Assembly (NCBI RefSeq): GCF_024139115.2
Contig: NC_085141.1
Location: 244,829,047-244,893,046 of the forward strand
Direction of reading: 5' to 3'
Source: Armigeres subalbatus
Taxonomy: Eukaryota > Arthropoda > Insecta > Diptera > Culicidae
Length of the DNA stretch: 64,000 bases
Shown here: positions 32,758 to 43,465 of the stretch, in pieces
How the letters are laid out: each line of letters starts with the position of its first letter
Numbering within the stretch: the stretch's first letter is position 1
Notes under the pieces: model-generated
Databases searched by the model: none
What the model was told of the DNA's origin: nothing
Seen by the model: only the letters and a program-made list of their open reading frames with translations
Translations under genes and position numbers: made by a program

Positions 32758-33368
32758 ACGCCGGGCACATCGAACCCCCCATGGTGTGCTTGCTGTTCAC
32801 AGCTTTGCTGTGAATTGGGAGGGTTCGTGCAGCATTGTGCCTTATGTCCCTCCAATCCGCAGCGTCGGCAGAGATTGCTTCTGTCAGGGCCTTTGCAGTC
32901 CCATTGCTTGTGCCCCGGTTCCAGGCACTTGAAGCAAACTTCGGGTTGCTCGTATATGCCCACAGGGCATACCGACCATCCCTCATTGACGCTCCCTAAC
33001 TTGACTACCTTGGAGGCGTCCGCTGCAGATAGCCGAACCAATGCTACCTGCGTCCCTGCCGGACCTTTCCGTAGCCGAACGGCTGCGGTGGGCGTCTTCA
33101 CTTCACACTTTCGCCGCAGTGCCGTGACGAGCTCTTTGACTTCGGTGATCTCGTCCAGTTCTTCGACCCTTAGATTCACCTCCGTAGTGAGTGCCCTCAC
33201 CTTGACCGTCTCGCCTAGGACTTCCTCCGCCAACTTCTTGTAGGCGGCGCCCTTTTGCGAGACGCCCCGCTTCAGCTCGAGGATCATCTCGCCCATCCGG
33301 GTACGTCTTATTCGACGTACGTCGGCGCCGAGTTCACCGAGCTTGACGTCACTCCTCATCGCCTTCAA
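32754..33368 (-). CDS. R1-like ORF1 (gag-like) C-terminal part with CCHC zinc knuckles
   Basis: A 204-codon minus-strand frame. A charged N-terminal half leads into a domain with VRLRKGPAGTQVALVRLSAA, then two zinc knuckles: CFKCLEPGHKQWDC and CRRCGLEGHKAQCC. The order (RRM-like region then CCHC knuckles) is that of ORF1 proteins of R1 and Jockey-type LINEs, which bind the element RNA and form the RNP. The upstream frame at 33668-33982 looks like the N-terminus. The C-terminus runs into the deletion junction with ORF2. Confidence 0.8.
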   Translation of the reverse strand: MKAMRSDVKLGELGADVRRIRRTRMGEMILELKRGVSQKGAAYKKLAEEVLGETVKVRALTTEVNLRVEELDEITEVKELVTALRRKCEVKTPTAAVRLRKGPAGTQVALVRLSAADASKVVKLGSVNEGWSVCPVGIYEQPEVCFKCLEPGHKQWDCKGPDRSNLCRRCGLEGHKAQCCTNPPNSQQSCEQQAHHGGFDVPGV

Positions 33369-34045
33369 GACGTCCGAGTACTTAGCCTCGTCCGCCGTGA
33401 TGACTAGGGCATCGCCCCTGGAGCGATTGGCGCCTACCCTAGACTTCTTGCAACCCTCATTCGCCTGGGCCTTCTTTTCGGCCCTTGACGTCTTCGGTTT
33501 CCTCTCGTTCTTGACCAGGGTCCAGGGGGCGTCACCCCCCTCTATTTCCCTGGTCTGGTGCGGCTGAGAACTCTCAGCCTGCCGTAACCCCTTACCACCG
33601 TCTTTCCTGGGTGGACGGACCTTTCCAGGTCCTTCCTTCCCCGGTTTTGGAGGTACCTGGCCGGGGTTCAGCTTTTCAGCCCCACTACCCTTGTTGGAGC
33701 AGTCTCCCCCGACGTACCCGCAAATACTTGAGCCTCAGTCTGGGTAGACTTTGGTACCACCGTCTTCGCTGGCACGCCTTCGGTCGATTCGACCTTGCCC
33801 GAGTCCGCGAATCCTTGGGCCTCAGTCTGGGAAGACCTCGACTCCACCGATTTCACGGTTTTACACTTGGCCGTCCCGACCACCCTCTCCAGCTTGGCGT
33901 CCAGCATCGACTTTCGAAGTTTCTGCAAGCTCCTCTTGAGGTCCTTACTTTGCAAAGTTTGGAAATCCACCGACAGGTACAAACAACGCTGTTGAATAAA
34001 GGATCAGGGAAACGGCAGCTCTTGGCTCTTCATGTTTCTACCTAA
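33369..34045 (-). pseudogene. R1-like ORF1 N-terminal part
   Basis: Minus-strand low-complexity coding-like sequence. At 33668-33982 a frame contains LKRSLQKLRKSMLDAKLE and two related stretches, RSSQTEAQGFADSGK and KSTQTEAQVFAGTSG. It connects to the zinc-knuckle part in another frame, so at least one frameshift is present. Function not assignable beyond the ORF1 N-terminus. Confidence 0.55.
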
Positions 34046-34127
34046 GCAATAAAGTAATTTACTGTATAGGTAAATGAAGTAGGCAAATAAGATTAGATTA
34101 GGTACCTATTCCACTAAAAGAGCTTTA

Positions 34128-35328
34128 AGGTACCCCGGGGCAAGTGGGATCCAAAAAAACGCTAGTTCAGCAAAATTATTAACGCATACTCTGAAAACAG
34201 GTTATTTCAGTACATTAACCACTGATACATCATTATATGCTTCCATTGTTGAAGTGTAGAGGTGTTGAAAGCCATTTATTCAATTACAAAAATATTGGTA
34301 GTGCAATAAATAAATTTTCCTTCAGGACCCACTAACCCCTTCAAACGGGGCAAGTGGGACCTATTCTGCATTATACTGTCGAACGACACTAATTTGAAGA
34401 ATGTAGATATAATGTTTATATTATTTCTGGGGCTTAGTATTTCAAATCATGGATGGTGGTTTATTGCTTGTCAGACTTTTGTTTTTGCAAAAAGAAAGGG
34501 ATTACAATGTTAGCAGACATACAAACAAGACAACAGCCGGTTTACTGTTTAATTGGCCGTTGCCTGGCTTTCCATTAGCTTACTTTCTTACCAAATGTGT
34601 TAGATGGAAAGGATAAACAAATTTTTGTTCGAATGAATGTTTCTCTGTTTAGAACACAAGGTATTACATAAATCAGAACATTAAAAGGAACTTTTTTATT
34701 CAGGCGATGCGCAGTGTTGTAAATTTGCAATAGAACGAAATGTTCAATTTATTTCTTAAGCACTTTATTTAAATCAACTGTTTACTACTTCTTAACAACG
34801 AAACCAACGATATCAACTGCATTTGATTCAGATCCATATGATATATGATTGTCGAAGTTATTTTTCACTAGACAACAATCTAAAACTGGTAAAATGGCTC
34901 TATCGAAAATGTTGTTCAAATATGTCCCACTTGCCCCATTTATGTCTAAACTCAAGAACAAGTGAAAATTGCAGATTTCGGCTTTAATTAATACTTTTGA
35001 ATCGTTTTCGATGTCACACAATTTGTTTATTGCTCAAAGTATTCACTTTCCACATGAATGATACATTTAGAAACGACTATTTTCATGGAAATCTATTGAA
35101 TTAAAATAAAAGTAATAGCTTTTGTCGGTAGTTAAAAGTCATGATTAGGCAATACTATTGGTATGGTGCTGCAAATGATTCTGATTCCAAAGATTTTTGT
35201 GTCAGGCGTATTCGTAGACAGTTCTGCCTAGTTCTTCCTAGAACATTGTTACCATTAAAAACATTAATCGATTAATCGGCAGCCATAGTACCCACTTACC
35301 CCGTATTTTCACTTGCCCCGGGGTACCT
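34128..35328. mobile_element. P2: TA-flanked element with G-rich TIRs
   Basis: A 1,201-bp element starting AGGTACCCCGGGGCAAGTGG, with the reverse complement at its right end and TA flanks (34126-34127, 35329-35330). The GGGGCAAGTGGGA motif recurs at about 34358-34372 and inverted at 34923-34937 and 35289-35298. The longest internal frame (78 codons, 34785-35021, minus) has no recognised domain. The termini resemble P1, P3 and P4. Confidence 0.85.
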
Positions 35329-35330
35329 TA

Positions 35331-36664
35331 TATATTTTTCTTAAATTGGGTGTCTATCAATCGAGATCGATGAACAGAATTCAAAAATTCAAGTTTGGCC
35401 GACTTAATCACAGTTTCGTAGTGATCTCAACAATTAAACCATGCAATACAAATAAATACATTATTTGATATATAATATATATAAATTCGAAAATAAATTT
35501 TTGACGCCCTTTTTAAATTTAAGATGCCGGAATAAAATGAAGGTCAATGACCTGCTACTCCGTTATTGCCAAGCCAGCTGAACCACCAGATGATATTTGA
35601 AACTAATAGGTATCCCCTTCAATGTGTAAAAACTGGTAACCCAAAATTAAGCAATACCGGCTCTGGCCGTGTCCGAATGCAGGTCATTTAAGGAATAGGT
35701 AGGAATATGTTGAAGCGATACTCGCATTGATAGAGGCCGACGAGTCATCTGCACTTCTACGAGTAATCACTGGAATGTTGGATATATGAGGTAGCGAGGT
35801 TCGTTTTGGTAAACTGTATGCCGCGTGTAATGTGTAGTTTTTCCGCACAAGCAGATCAAAGTAACGTGAGTCTCGAGACTGTTCTGCACCGATCGCGCAT
35901 CAATTAATTAACATTTCGACCGCATACAGTAGAACCAAATAATCATGTTCGCCTTATAAGCTGATCATGGGTTCGACTACCCAATCAAACTCTCGGCATT
36001 CGCCAGATGCGCAGCCCATACGGTGGTATTTTGGAGGAATGCGCCTTACCGTCACGACTGCCTGATGATGACTGAAGAATTGTTCTTCTCGGAGGAAATC
36101 TTCCAACGTACCCGGATAAATGGCAACCAAACAATGAAATGATCTTAAGACTAAGACGAACCACGCAGCAAACCTCTCTAATAAGGACATACAAAATCTT
36201 TTGTCTCACGACAAGGACAAATGGACACTGGACACACGATGGGATGGACCGGTAGCGACAACAATAATGAATATTATGAAAATCTAAAAATGGATTCTCT
36301 GTGAATTCTATACAGCATAATACCACATTAGATTTGGCACAGTAGCTGTTAAGTAACACAAAGTGCCTACCAAATAAAAGTAAGAAACAAAAGAATAAAA
36401 AAGAACAAAAAAACGCGATTCTCGAGTCAGTTCTGTACATCCAAATCATGTTCGATCGCGCACCAATTCTTTGATTACTTTGAAATTTTCACTGGGTCGG
36501 AAAATTGGCATTTTCAATGGTTTAACATTGATAATCAAAAGTTTCAATGGGCTAGAAAATTACTGGACAGTTTTCGAGTCGATTGATAAGAAAATCTAGG
36601 AAATCAACCAAAACATAAAGGAGCTATTAACGCTTGAAATCTCTCCTTCGAATTTGGAAATTTT
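35331..36664. other. No gene recognised
   Basis: AT-rich sequence. The minus-strand frame 35985-36449 (154 codons) is Cys/Phe-rich without a known motif, and I regard it as chance. No repeat structure was seen by eye. Confidence 0.35.
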
Positions 36665-36676
36665 CATTTTATACCC

Positions 36677-36973
36677 TTCTTCTTCTTCTTCTTACTGGCA
36701 TTACATCCCCACACTGGGACAGAGCCGCCTCGCAGCTTAGTGTTCATTAAGCACTTCCACAGTTATTAACTGCGAGGTTTCTAAGCCAAGTTACCATTTT
36801 TTTTGCATTCGTATATCATGAGGCTAACACGATGATACTTTTATGCCCAGGGAAGTCGAGACAATTTCCAATCCGAAAATTGCCTAGACCGGCACCGGGA
36901 ATCGAACCCAAACACCCCCAGCATGGTCTTGCTTTGTAGCAGCGCGTCTTACCGCACGACTAAGGAGGGCCCA
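36677..36973 (-). mobile_element. Feilai-like tRNA-derived SINE
   Basis: A 297-bp minus-strand SINE. The tRNA-like head is at the right end (TAGTCGTGCGGTAAGACGC box A, GGTTCGATTCCCGG-like box B) and the GAA-repeat tail at the left end. A 12-bp target duplication, CATTTTATACCC, flanks it (36665-36676, 36974-36985). The body contains the stretch ACTGCGAGGCGGCTCTGTCC in related form. Relatives lie at 52165, 56801, 39598 and 37374. Confidence 0.9.
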
Positions 36974-37373
36974 CATTTTATACCCTGTATCCGAGTTTTC
37001 CCCTTAGCCGTAATTTTCGTCAAAATAAAACAATCGCCAGTGTAAATTCCGAAAAATTTTCCTTGAAACTCTAAAGATATTCTCATGGGAATTCTGTCTG
37101 AAATTTCAAGGCAATTCCGTGGTAAACACAAATAATTTCCGATGGAAAAAATAGTTCACATTTTTCTGATCTTTACCGAATCTTAAACTCAATGAAAACA
37201 GCTTAAGATGCTAACGCTAAAGTTTTAAAATATAATACAGGAACACAGTTCTCTTCTGGGAGGTCTGGTTAAAGCATTCATCCGGATTTCCAGAAATTCC
37301 ACTTTCTATGGACAGCCCTTAGTGGTATCCTAGTGCTTTCTACCGCTTAGCACACTCAGGATCAGCTTCATCT

Positions 37374-37446
37374 ACTTCTTATTGGCATTACATCCCCCAC
37401 TGGGACATTGTCGCCTCGCAGCTTAATGTTCATTAATCGCTTCCAC
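37374..37446 (-). mobile_element. SINE fragment
   Basis: The 3' portion of the same SINE family (CTTATTGGCATTACATCCCC onward), truncated at the junction with LINE A sequence. Confidence 0.75.
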
Positions 37447-37895
37447 AAATGTTTCGAAGCTCAGTTGCATTTTCGAATTTGTACAGAGCTCTATAATCGT
37501 CTTCATTGGGCGATGTTCCTCCAGTCGTCCGCAAAGCCCAGGAGCATATGCGAGCGTGTGATGATAGTGCCGTTCCTCTGCACGTCAGATCTCCTAATAG
37601 CGCTCTCGAGTGCAATGTTGAACAATAAATTCGAAAGGGCATCACCCTGCTTCAATCTGTCTAAGGTCACAAACAAGGTTGACACTTCGTCTGCAATCCG
37701 AATACTTGATTTCGAGCCATCCAGTGTTGCACGTATCAGTCTATTCAGTTTCGCCGGAAAACCATGTTCGTACATTATCTGTCAAAGTTCATTTCTTTTC
37801 ACTGAATCGTACGCTGCTTTGAAATCAAAGAACAGATGGTGAGTCTGCAAGTTGCACTCCCGGAATTTATCGAGGATAATCCGCAGGCTAAACAT
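37447..37895 (-). pseudogene. LINE A reverse transcriptase fragment (palm with catalytic box)
   Basis: The minus-strand frame at 37503-37775 shows GFPAKLNRLIRATLDGSKSS, FVTLDRLKQGDALSNLLFNI and FADDW. The second piece is RT motif B (usual form GLKQGDALS) and the third is the start of motif C, FADD. The preceding motif A region lies around 37800-37850 in another frame. It belongs to the same family as 4737-5081 and 48837-49064. The fragment ends where the 38-kb minisatellite begins. Confidence 0.75.
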
Positions 37896-38600
37896 TCAGG
37901 AATTTCGTAGGCAATGTTCCAGGGATGTAGAAGCAAATCGTAGAAGGATTCCGAAGCAATCTGTCAAGGGATCCTGAAGCACATCGTCGAAGGACTCTGA
38001 ATTAATCCTCCAGGGATTCCGTGAAGACTCTTCCAGCGATTCCGGAGGAAATCCTTCAGGAATGTTGAAGCAAATTTTTGAGGGATTCCGAAGCAAATCA
38101 TCGAATGATTCCGAAGAAATTCATCGAATGGTTCCGAAGTAAATCGTCGTAAATCGTGAGCCCGAAATAAATCTTCGAGGAATTCTGAAGCAAACCGTCG
38201 ATGTATTCCGAGGCGAATCGCCGAATAATTCTGCTATTCGTCGAGGGATATCGAAGCAAATCATTTAGGGAGTCCGAGGCAAAACGTTTGAAGCAAATCG
38301 TCGAAGTATTCTGAAACCAATCGTCAAGGAATTCCGTAGCGAATCTCCGAACGATTCCGAAAAAAATCTTCGAATCACTCCGGAGGCATTCTGAAGCAAA
38401 TTCTCCATGGATTACGAAGCGTATCTCCCAAAGATTCCTAAGTGGATCCAGTGTGAATTATTCTGGATTCCGGTTGGAATACTTCGATGATTCTGAACGG
38501 AATTCTTCAGAGATTCCTATGAGCATTCTTCTCGGATTCTGATGGGAATTCCTCTCAGATTCTGATGAGAATCCTTCTCGGATGCTGATGGGAATTATAG
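37896..38600. repeat. Degenerate minisatellite of GATTCCGAAGCAAATC units
   Basis: About 25 imperfect units of roughly 25-30 bp built around GGGATTCCGAAGCAAATCGT. Toward the right (38440-38590) the units drift to GATTCTGATGGGAATTC. A few short frames run through it, but the pattern is that of tandem repeats, not a gene. Confidence 0.8.
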
Positions 38601-39054
38601 TGATTAACAAGCTGCTAGGCAAGCGGAAGACTGCTGGAAAACTGTCACTCTAGTTCGTGATGGTTTGCCACATCTCTTTGACTGCTAGCAAAGTACCACA
38701 ATTGCTTTGTTTAATATTTTGGTGGCTCTCCGTTGTTGTTCATATCAAGCTTACTCTGATACTTTCAAATCAATTAGATATTGCCTTTTCATAATTAGCA
38801 CCAAGTGGAATTGCACTTCCACACAGGAATCGTTATCAGAAATGAGAAACAAGCTTATTTGTCTTTCACTCATTTTAGTATGATAGGATCATGAATATGG
38901 AAGATAACTCTTTTGTTCAACCTTTTTCGGTGATTCATTATGCTATATGTTCAAAAATGATATCACTGCTTACTAACATTTCAAATCCTAGGAGGGGCTA
39001 ATGTTTTATCTAGGGAGGGCTAAGTCCCCCCACCTAGTCCCCCTTATTTACGTC
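38601..39054. other. No gene recognised
   Basis: AT-rich, no repeat or coding signal identified. Short C-rich stretch (about 39020-39050). Confidence 0.35.
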
Positions 39055-39245
39055 AATGGTATTTACTGTTAGAAAATTCCCCTCTCGGTCATTGCACATG
39101 GCGGGTACTGGCCGCGCGCCATTGACAGTTGCGTAGAACTTCTGCATATCGTTTCTATCCATGTTCTCCTGCGCTTCAGCTATTAAACTCTCTTCATGTT
39201 GCCTTTCTTTCTGCGGTGGATTCGTTTCTCTTCTCTTCTGTAAAC
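39055..39245 (-). pseudogene. LINE A linker fragment
   Basis: Matches the linker region near 5335-5500 of LINE A (GTCATTGCACATGGCG, CATTGACAGTTGCGTAGAAC and so on). It and 37447-37895 could be parts of a single LINE copy separated by the minisatellite. Confidence 0.65.
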
Positions 39246-39597
39246 ATTAGTATTATATATTAATATAGTGTTGTAATAATCGAAAGATAAGGGAAACAAA
39301 GAGGCTATTTTGCTCATACGACCTATTCTCAAAGCATCTTTGCATTCCATCTAACTCCTGAATGAAGGACCAAAAATGGATGGGATGGCAAAGACACTTA
39401 TGGGACGCCCAAATACGCCCCACAGGAAGAAATCAGAATTTCCATCCAGCCACCCCTTCATTTTTTAGAAATACACAGATCGGGAAAAGAGCTCGCCCTT
39501 TATCTACTAAATGTTAACAATAGGAAGTTGGTAGTGGTTTCATGTGTCAATTGGGTCCTAAAATGAAGAATTGATATTCGGTTGTCTCTCAGGAAAC

Positions 39598-39740
39598 TTC
39601 TTCTTCTTCATTGGCATTCCATCCCCCACTGGGACATTGCCGCCTCGCAGCTTAGTGTTCATTAAGCACTTCCACAGTCATTAACTGCGAGGTTTCTAAA
39701 CCAAGTTACCATTTCTGCATTCGTATATCATTAGGCTGAG
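39598..39740 (-). mobile_element. SINE fragment, tail half
   Basis: GAA-type tail and the adjacent half of the Feilai-like SINE; lacks the tRNA-like head. Confidence 0.75.
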
Positions 39741-39815
39741 TCTCGTATTTTGTGCTGTTGGTTCATTCGTTCTGAAATGTTGCGTTTTCAGCAGTAGAAG
39801 TTGCTGAAACATGTA

Positions 39816-41126
39816 GAGTAGAGTGGGGCAAGAGTACGCACTTAGTTTTCAATCGATCATGTGGCCCTTATGAAGCAAGTTTCTGCATATCCAATCAGTG
39901 TCGATGATTCATATACTCTTCCTTTATGTTACCCAGTGGAAAAAATATTGAAATTATTGAGATTCGTTTTAGTAGAACCCTTATTGCAAGACAAGTGAAA
40001 AACGCACTCTTACCCCACCGGTGGGGTAAAAGTGCGCATCGGGTGGCGTAAGAGTACGCATTTATCCAATCATGTGCTTTAAGTATATATTAACACAAAT
40101 AAGAGTTAATAACATTTAATTGATGTTTAATGAGCATATATTAGGGAATGTTTAAAGATTACGTAACTTTTAAAGGGGGAGGGGTCCTAAAAATGTGCAC
40201 TTTCATACGAAAAACCATTGTTTTTTATATATGCAAAAAACTACAGAGGTAAAAATATATACAAGGTTTCGCGTGGCGTATACAAAGGCATTTTCCTTAA
40301 AGAAAGTCCACCAATCACGTAACGTAAAATTTGGCTATTTCATCACCCCTCCCCCCTATCTTACACTATTTGTATGAATCCTCTAAAAATTATATGGATC
40401 GTCACACATCCCACAACCTCTCCCAGCTAAACGTTGCGTAATTTATGAATGTTCCTTTTGATTAAATGAAATTATCATTTAGATGAAATTGTGTTTTCGT
40501 ACTATGTTTAGGTGTACAACAAGTCCTAATACAATTTCATTATTTCGCTTCAGTGCTTTGTTCGCTAAGTCCTTTCTAACACCAAATTACTTCAACTTAT
40601 CCTAAAAACTTGTGATAATTTCAATTTCTGTCCCTTTTTTTATGTGGATCGTTACGCTTTGGAAGAAGTCTTATTTCGGCCGGAGATACGGGTTTGACAT
40701 CATAACTTGAAGATTCATATGCGTACTCTTGCCCCACCGGTTCCTGCGTACTTTTACCCCACAGTCCCAAAAATTATTCAAGTAATGGTTTTGACTTCTT
40801 GGAAAACCAACCGGATTGGTGTTCTGTACCATAAAGTACTCTATACAATAGGTTATCGAAATGGTATAATGTTCACCTGATTGAACGTATATATGGTAAT
40901 GAAATACTAGTTGCGGAAATCCAATTATTTTTAGCAAAATGACCAAAAAGTTATCTAACTACATATCTCCCTTGTTGTTTATTCAAATCGTTTACAATTA
41001 CACATGATAATAGTTGGCCAGAATACCTGTCAAACTGATGCAGTGCTGCTAGTTTTTCTTTTTTTATTACTTCAAAAAATCGAAAACGTACTCTTACCCC
41101 ACGCGCACTCTTGCCCCACTCTACTC
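39816..41126. mobile_element. P3: TA-flanked element with G-rich TIRs
   Basis: A 1,311-bp element starting GAGTAGAGTGGGGCAAGAGT, with an exact 20-bp inverted copy at the right end and TA flanks (39814-39815, 41127-41128). Motifs of the type GTGGGGTAAAAGTGCGCA recur in both orientations at about 40004-40060, 40720-40765 and 41088-41112. It carries a nested MITE at 40144-40455. There is no coding region with known motifs. Confidence 0.85.
40144..40455. mobile_element. MITE nested in P3
   Basis: The left end reads GGGAATGTTTAAAGATTACG and the right end inverted reads GGAACATTCATAAATTACGC, about 70% matching, with G-rich and C-rich blocks just inside. Target duplication not identified. Confidence 0.55.
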
Positions 41127-41911
41127 TAAGGTACACTGGGGGAAGTGGAAAAGGAAAAATCGATAGTCAATGTTTGAATTAGTGTAAAATTAGTTTAAGG
41201 TGAATCGCGTTAAAGTCCAATTAAAAATCGACATAGCGCTTTAAAGGGCACATAACTCGAAAAGTAAACGACAGGCAAAAGCGGAAAGTAGTTTTTCACC
41301 TTTGTTCACTTGCAGCATACACGAAAAAATGGTTTACAGATGTGCTAACCGCCTAAATATTCACATTTGTGCGAGCAAAAACGCGAGGTGAGGGATAGCA
41401 CGGCCATTGTGCCTGCCATTTTTGGACGCCGCCGTAACTCACCTTGAATCAGTGCTGCAAAGTGTCACCGTACAAGTCACGCAAAGCGTGACAATAACAA
41501 AATCCAGAAGTACTCAATTGTGATGCTCAATGTGGATCTCACATGCTTGGTGTAACGATCACCATGAAAGTGACATTTTAGCAACTAGCGCTTGGTCACT
41601 CACCATGTCTTCACTTCTTCTGCCTGTGATCACCAGCATGAATGATAGGAAAACTTTCCTGATGTTGTGGTTGTCATATCCATGTCATCTTGACTATCGT
41701 GATGATCACTTGACCTATGCGGTGTTTGGTTCGAAATCAACGCTCGACAGCAATGGAATAATCCACTTAGCGGAATTAATGGATTTTTGCTGTGATAAAA
41801 ATGCATGAAGCCAAAATAGAACTGTTGGGAACATTGAAGTGTTCTTATTGTTTATATTGACTTTTTGTGCAATATTTTAAGAGGTGCTGTTTAAAGAAAA
41901 ATACATACATA

Positions 41912-42778
41912 GTTTTTCCAAATTTGATCCAGACTATCTTTTGAAAAGGCCAAATTTTTTTATTGATTTTTCAAATGGATACAATTAAAAACGACGCATC
42001 CTACAAAAAAATGTTGTATGGGTGACTATCATAAAATCAGTCAAAGTTTCTAGTAAAGATATTGGAAACAATTCAAATTGAGCCCTACACTGAAAAAAAA
42101 TCAGTTTCAACAGTTTCAAAAATTAAAACTCGATTTGCGAAAAAACGCTTTTTTTGATTTGTATGAAATTGTGTCTCAAGATAGGTGATTATGTTCCCTA
42201 CCAACCGTCCATACATCGCAAGCTTGACACTTTTAAGGGAAAAAAGTTTTTCTAACAAAAAATTTTTCTTGTCGGAATTGATTTTTTTCTCAGTGTCAAG
42301 GAGTGCCAGTGGATTTAACATATACATACATATATTTAAATATTCCTGTACAGTCAAGCAGAGTACAATATTTAGGTCGTAACTAATCGCAACGGATAAA
42401 AATACACTGAAAATAATTTCGACAAGAAAAAGTTTTTGTTAGAAAAACTTTTTTCCCTTAAAAGTGTCAAGCTTGCGATGTATGGACGGTTGGTAGGGAA
42501 CATAATCACCTATCTTGAGACACAATTTCATTCAAATCAAAAGAGGCGTTTTTCGCAAATCGAGTTTTAATTTTTTAAACTGTTGAAACTGATTTTTTCA
42601 GTGTAGGGCTCAATTTGAATTGTTTCCGATATCTTTATTAGAAACTTTGACTGATTTTGCGATAGTCACCCATACAACATTTTTTGTAGGATGCGTCGTT
42701 TTTAATTGTATCCATTTGAAAAATCAATAAAAAATTTGGCCTTTTCAAAAGATAGTCTGGATCAAATTGGTAAAAAAC
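41912..42778. repeat. Long hairpin: two arms of about 380 bp
   Basis: Arm 1 (41912-42295) and arm 2 (42405-42778) are reverse complements at high identity, separated by a 109-bp loop. Matching outer ends are GATCCAGACTATCTTTTG and its complement at about 42752-42772. Each arm has a CACTGAAAA block in the middle and at the inner edge. Transcription in either direction gives a long dsRNA. Confidence 0.9.
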
Positions 42779-42785
42779 TTAGTTA

Positions 42786-42910
42786 GAGCCATTCTCAAAT
42801 ACGGCCCATACAAATTTCAGAACCCTCCCATACAAAATACGCTACGAGAGGGTGGGTGGGGGCTTTCAGCCCCCAGGTCCATTTTAGCGTTATGTAATTT
42901 GTGAATGAAC
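42786..42910. repeat. Possible MITE remnant beside the hairpin
   Basis: Ends at GCGTTATGTAATTTGTGAAT, similar to the right end of the MITE at 40144-40455, with a G/C-rich palindromic centre (GGGGGCTTTCAGCCCCC). The left end is weak. Call is tentative. Confidence 0.35.
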
Positions 42911-43426
42911 CCTTAATTTAACTATTGATTTATCCAATTTATCAATTAAAAACGACGTCAGTCCAATCAAACGACAACAAAATCAATCAATAACGGTGCT
43001 CACCTGCACTTTTGACAGCTGACCGACCTGATGCTCTTTATGGCTCTCAGCTTGTGGTTGTCAATCTGGGTGTCACGCTTACCGAAGGTACTCACGTGTC
43101 AGCTTCTACATGTCACGATGCGCTTGCAGTGATTGTCAGTAAAGAACATCGTTTAAAAGCGTGGTGGTTTTTGTTTTCATATCTGATCATCTGGTGATGG
43201 TCACGACATTTTGCAAGACTGGTTTAAATGATCTAAATGCGATCAATCAAAATGGGCTATCAAAAACAGTCAATTTTGCACAAACTGTGCGGTAATTCAT
43301 ACCATTTTGGTCGCTTGAAATTTATGGAAATACATTTTAAAATTAGGAGTTGTTTCTCCACTTACCCTAGTGGGATGGGGTAAGTGGAAAACCCATGTTA
43401 CCTCGACCTTCAATAGTGATGAGTAG
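42911..43426. other. P4 interior, no gene
   Basis: AT-rich. Contains one inverted pair of the P4 motif (CCACTTACCCTAGTGGGATG and GGGGTAAGTGGAAAA, 43353-43398). Confidence 0.4.
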
Positions 43427-43465
43427 TTACTTACTTACTTGATGGGCTACAGCTCTTCGATGAAC

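Larger units (their letters stand above)
32150..34045 (-). mobile_element. R1-like LINE, internally deleted
   Basis: GC-rich minus-strand element. It has an ORF1 gag-like region (34045 to 32754) followed at once by the extreme C-terminus of an ORF2 (32757 to about 32160). The endonuclease and almost all of the RT are absent, so 2-3 kb have been lost compared with a normal R1-type element. Base composition differs sharply from the flanks. Confidence 0.8.

Noticed and set aside
32341..34045. Plus-strand frames of 138, 142 and 144 codons
   Set aside because: They are shadows of the minus-strand R1-like ORF1 and ORF2 frames in GC-rich sequence.
35985..36449. 154-codon minus-strand frame
   Set aside because: Cys/Phe-rich hydrophobic start that derives from an A-rich tract; no recognisable motif and no conserved copy in the window.
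42085..42357. 90-codon minus-strand frame
   Set aside because: Lies inside arm 1 and the loop of the long hairpin; its composition follows the repeat, and the other arm does not preserve the frame.
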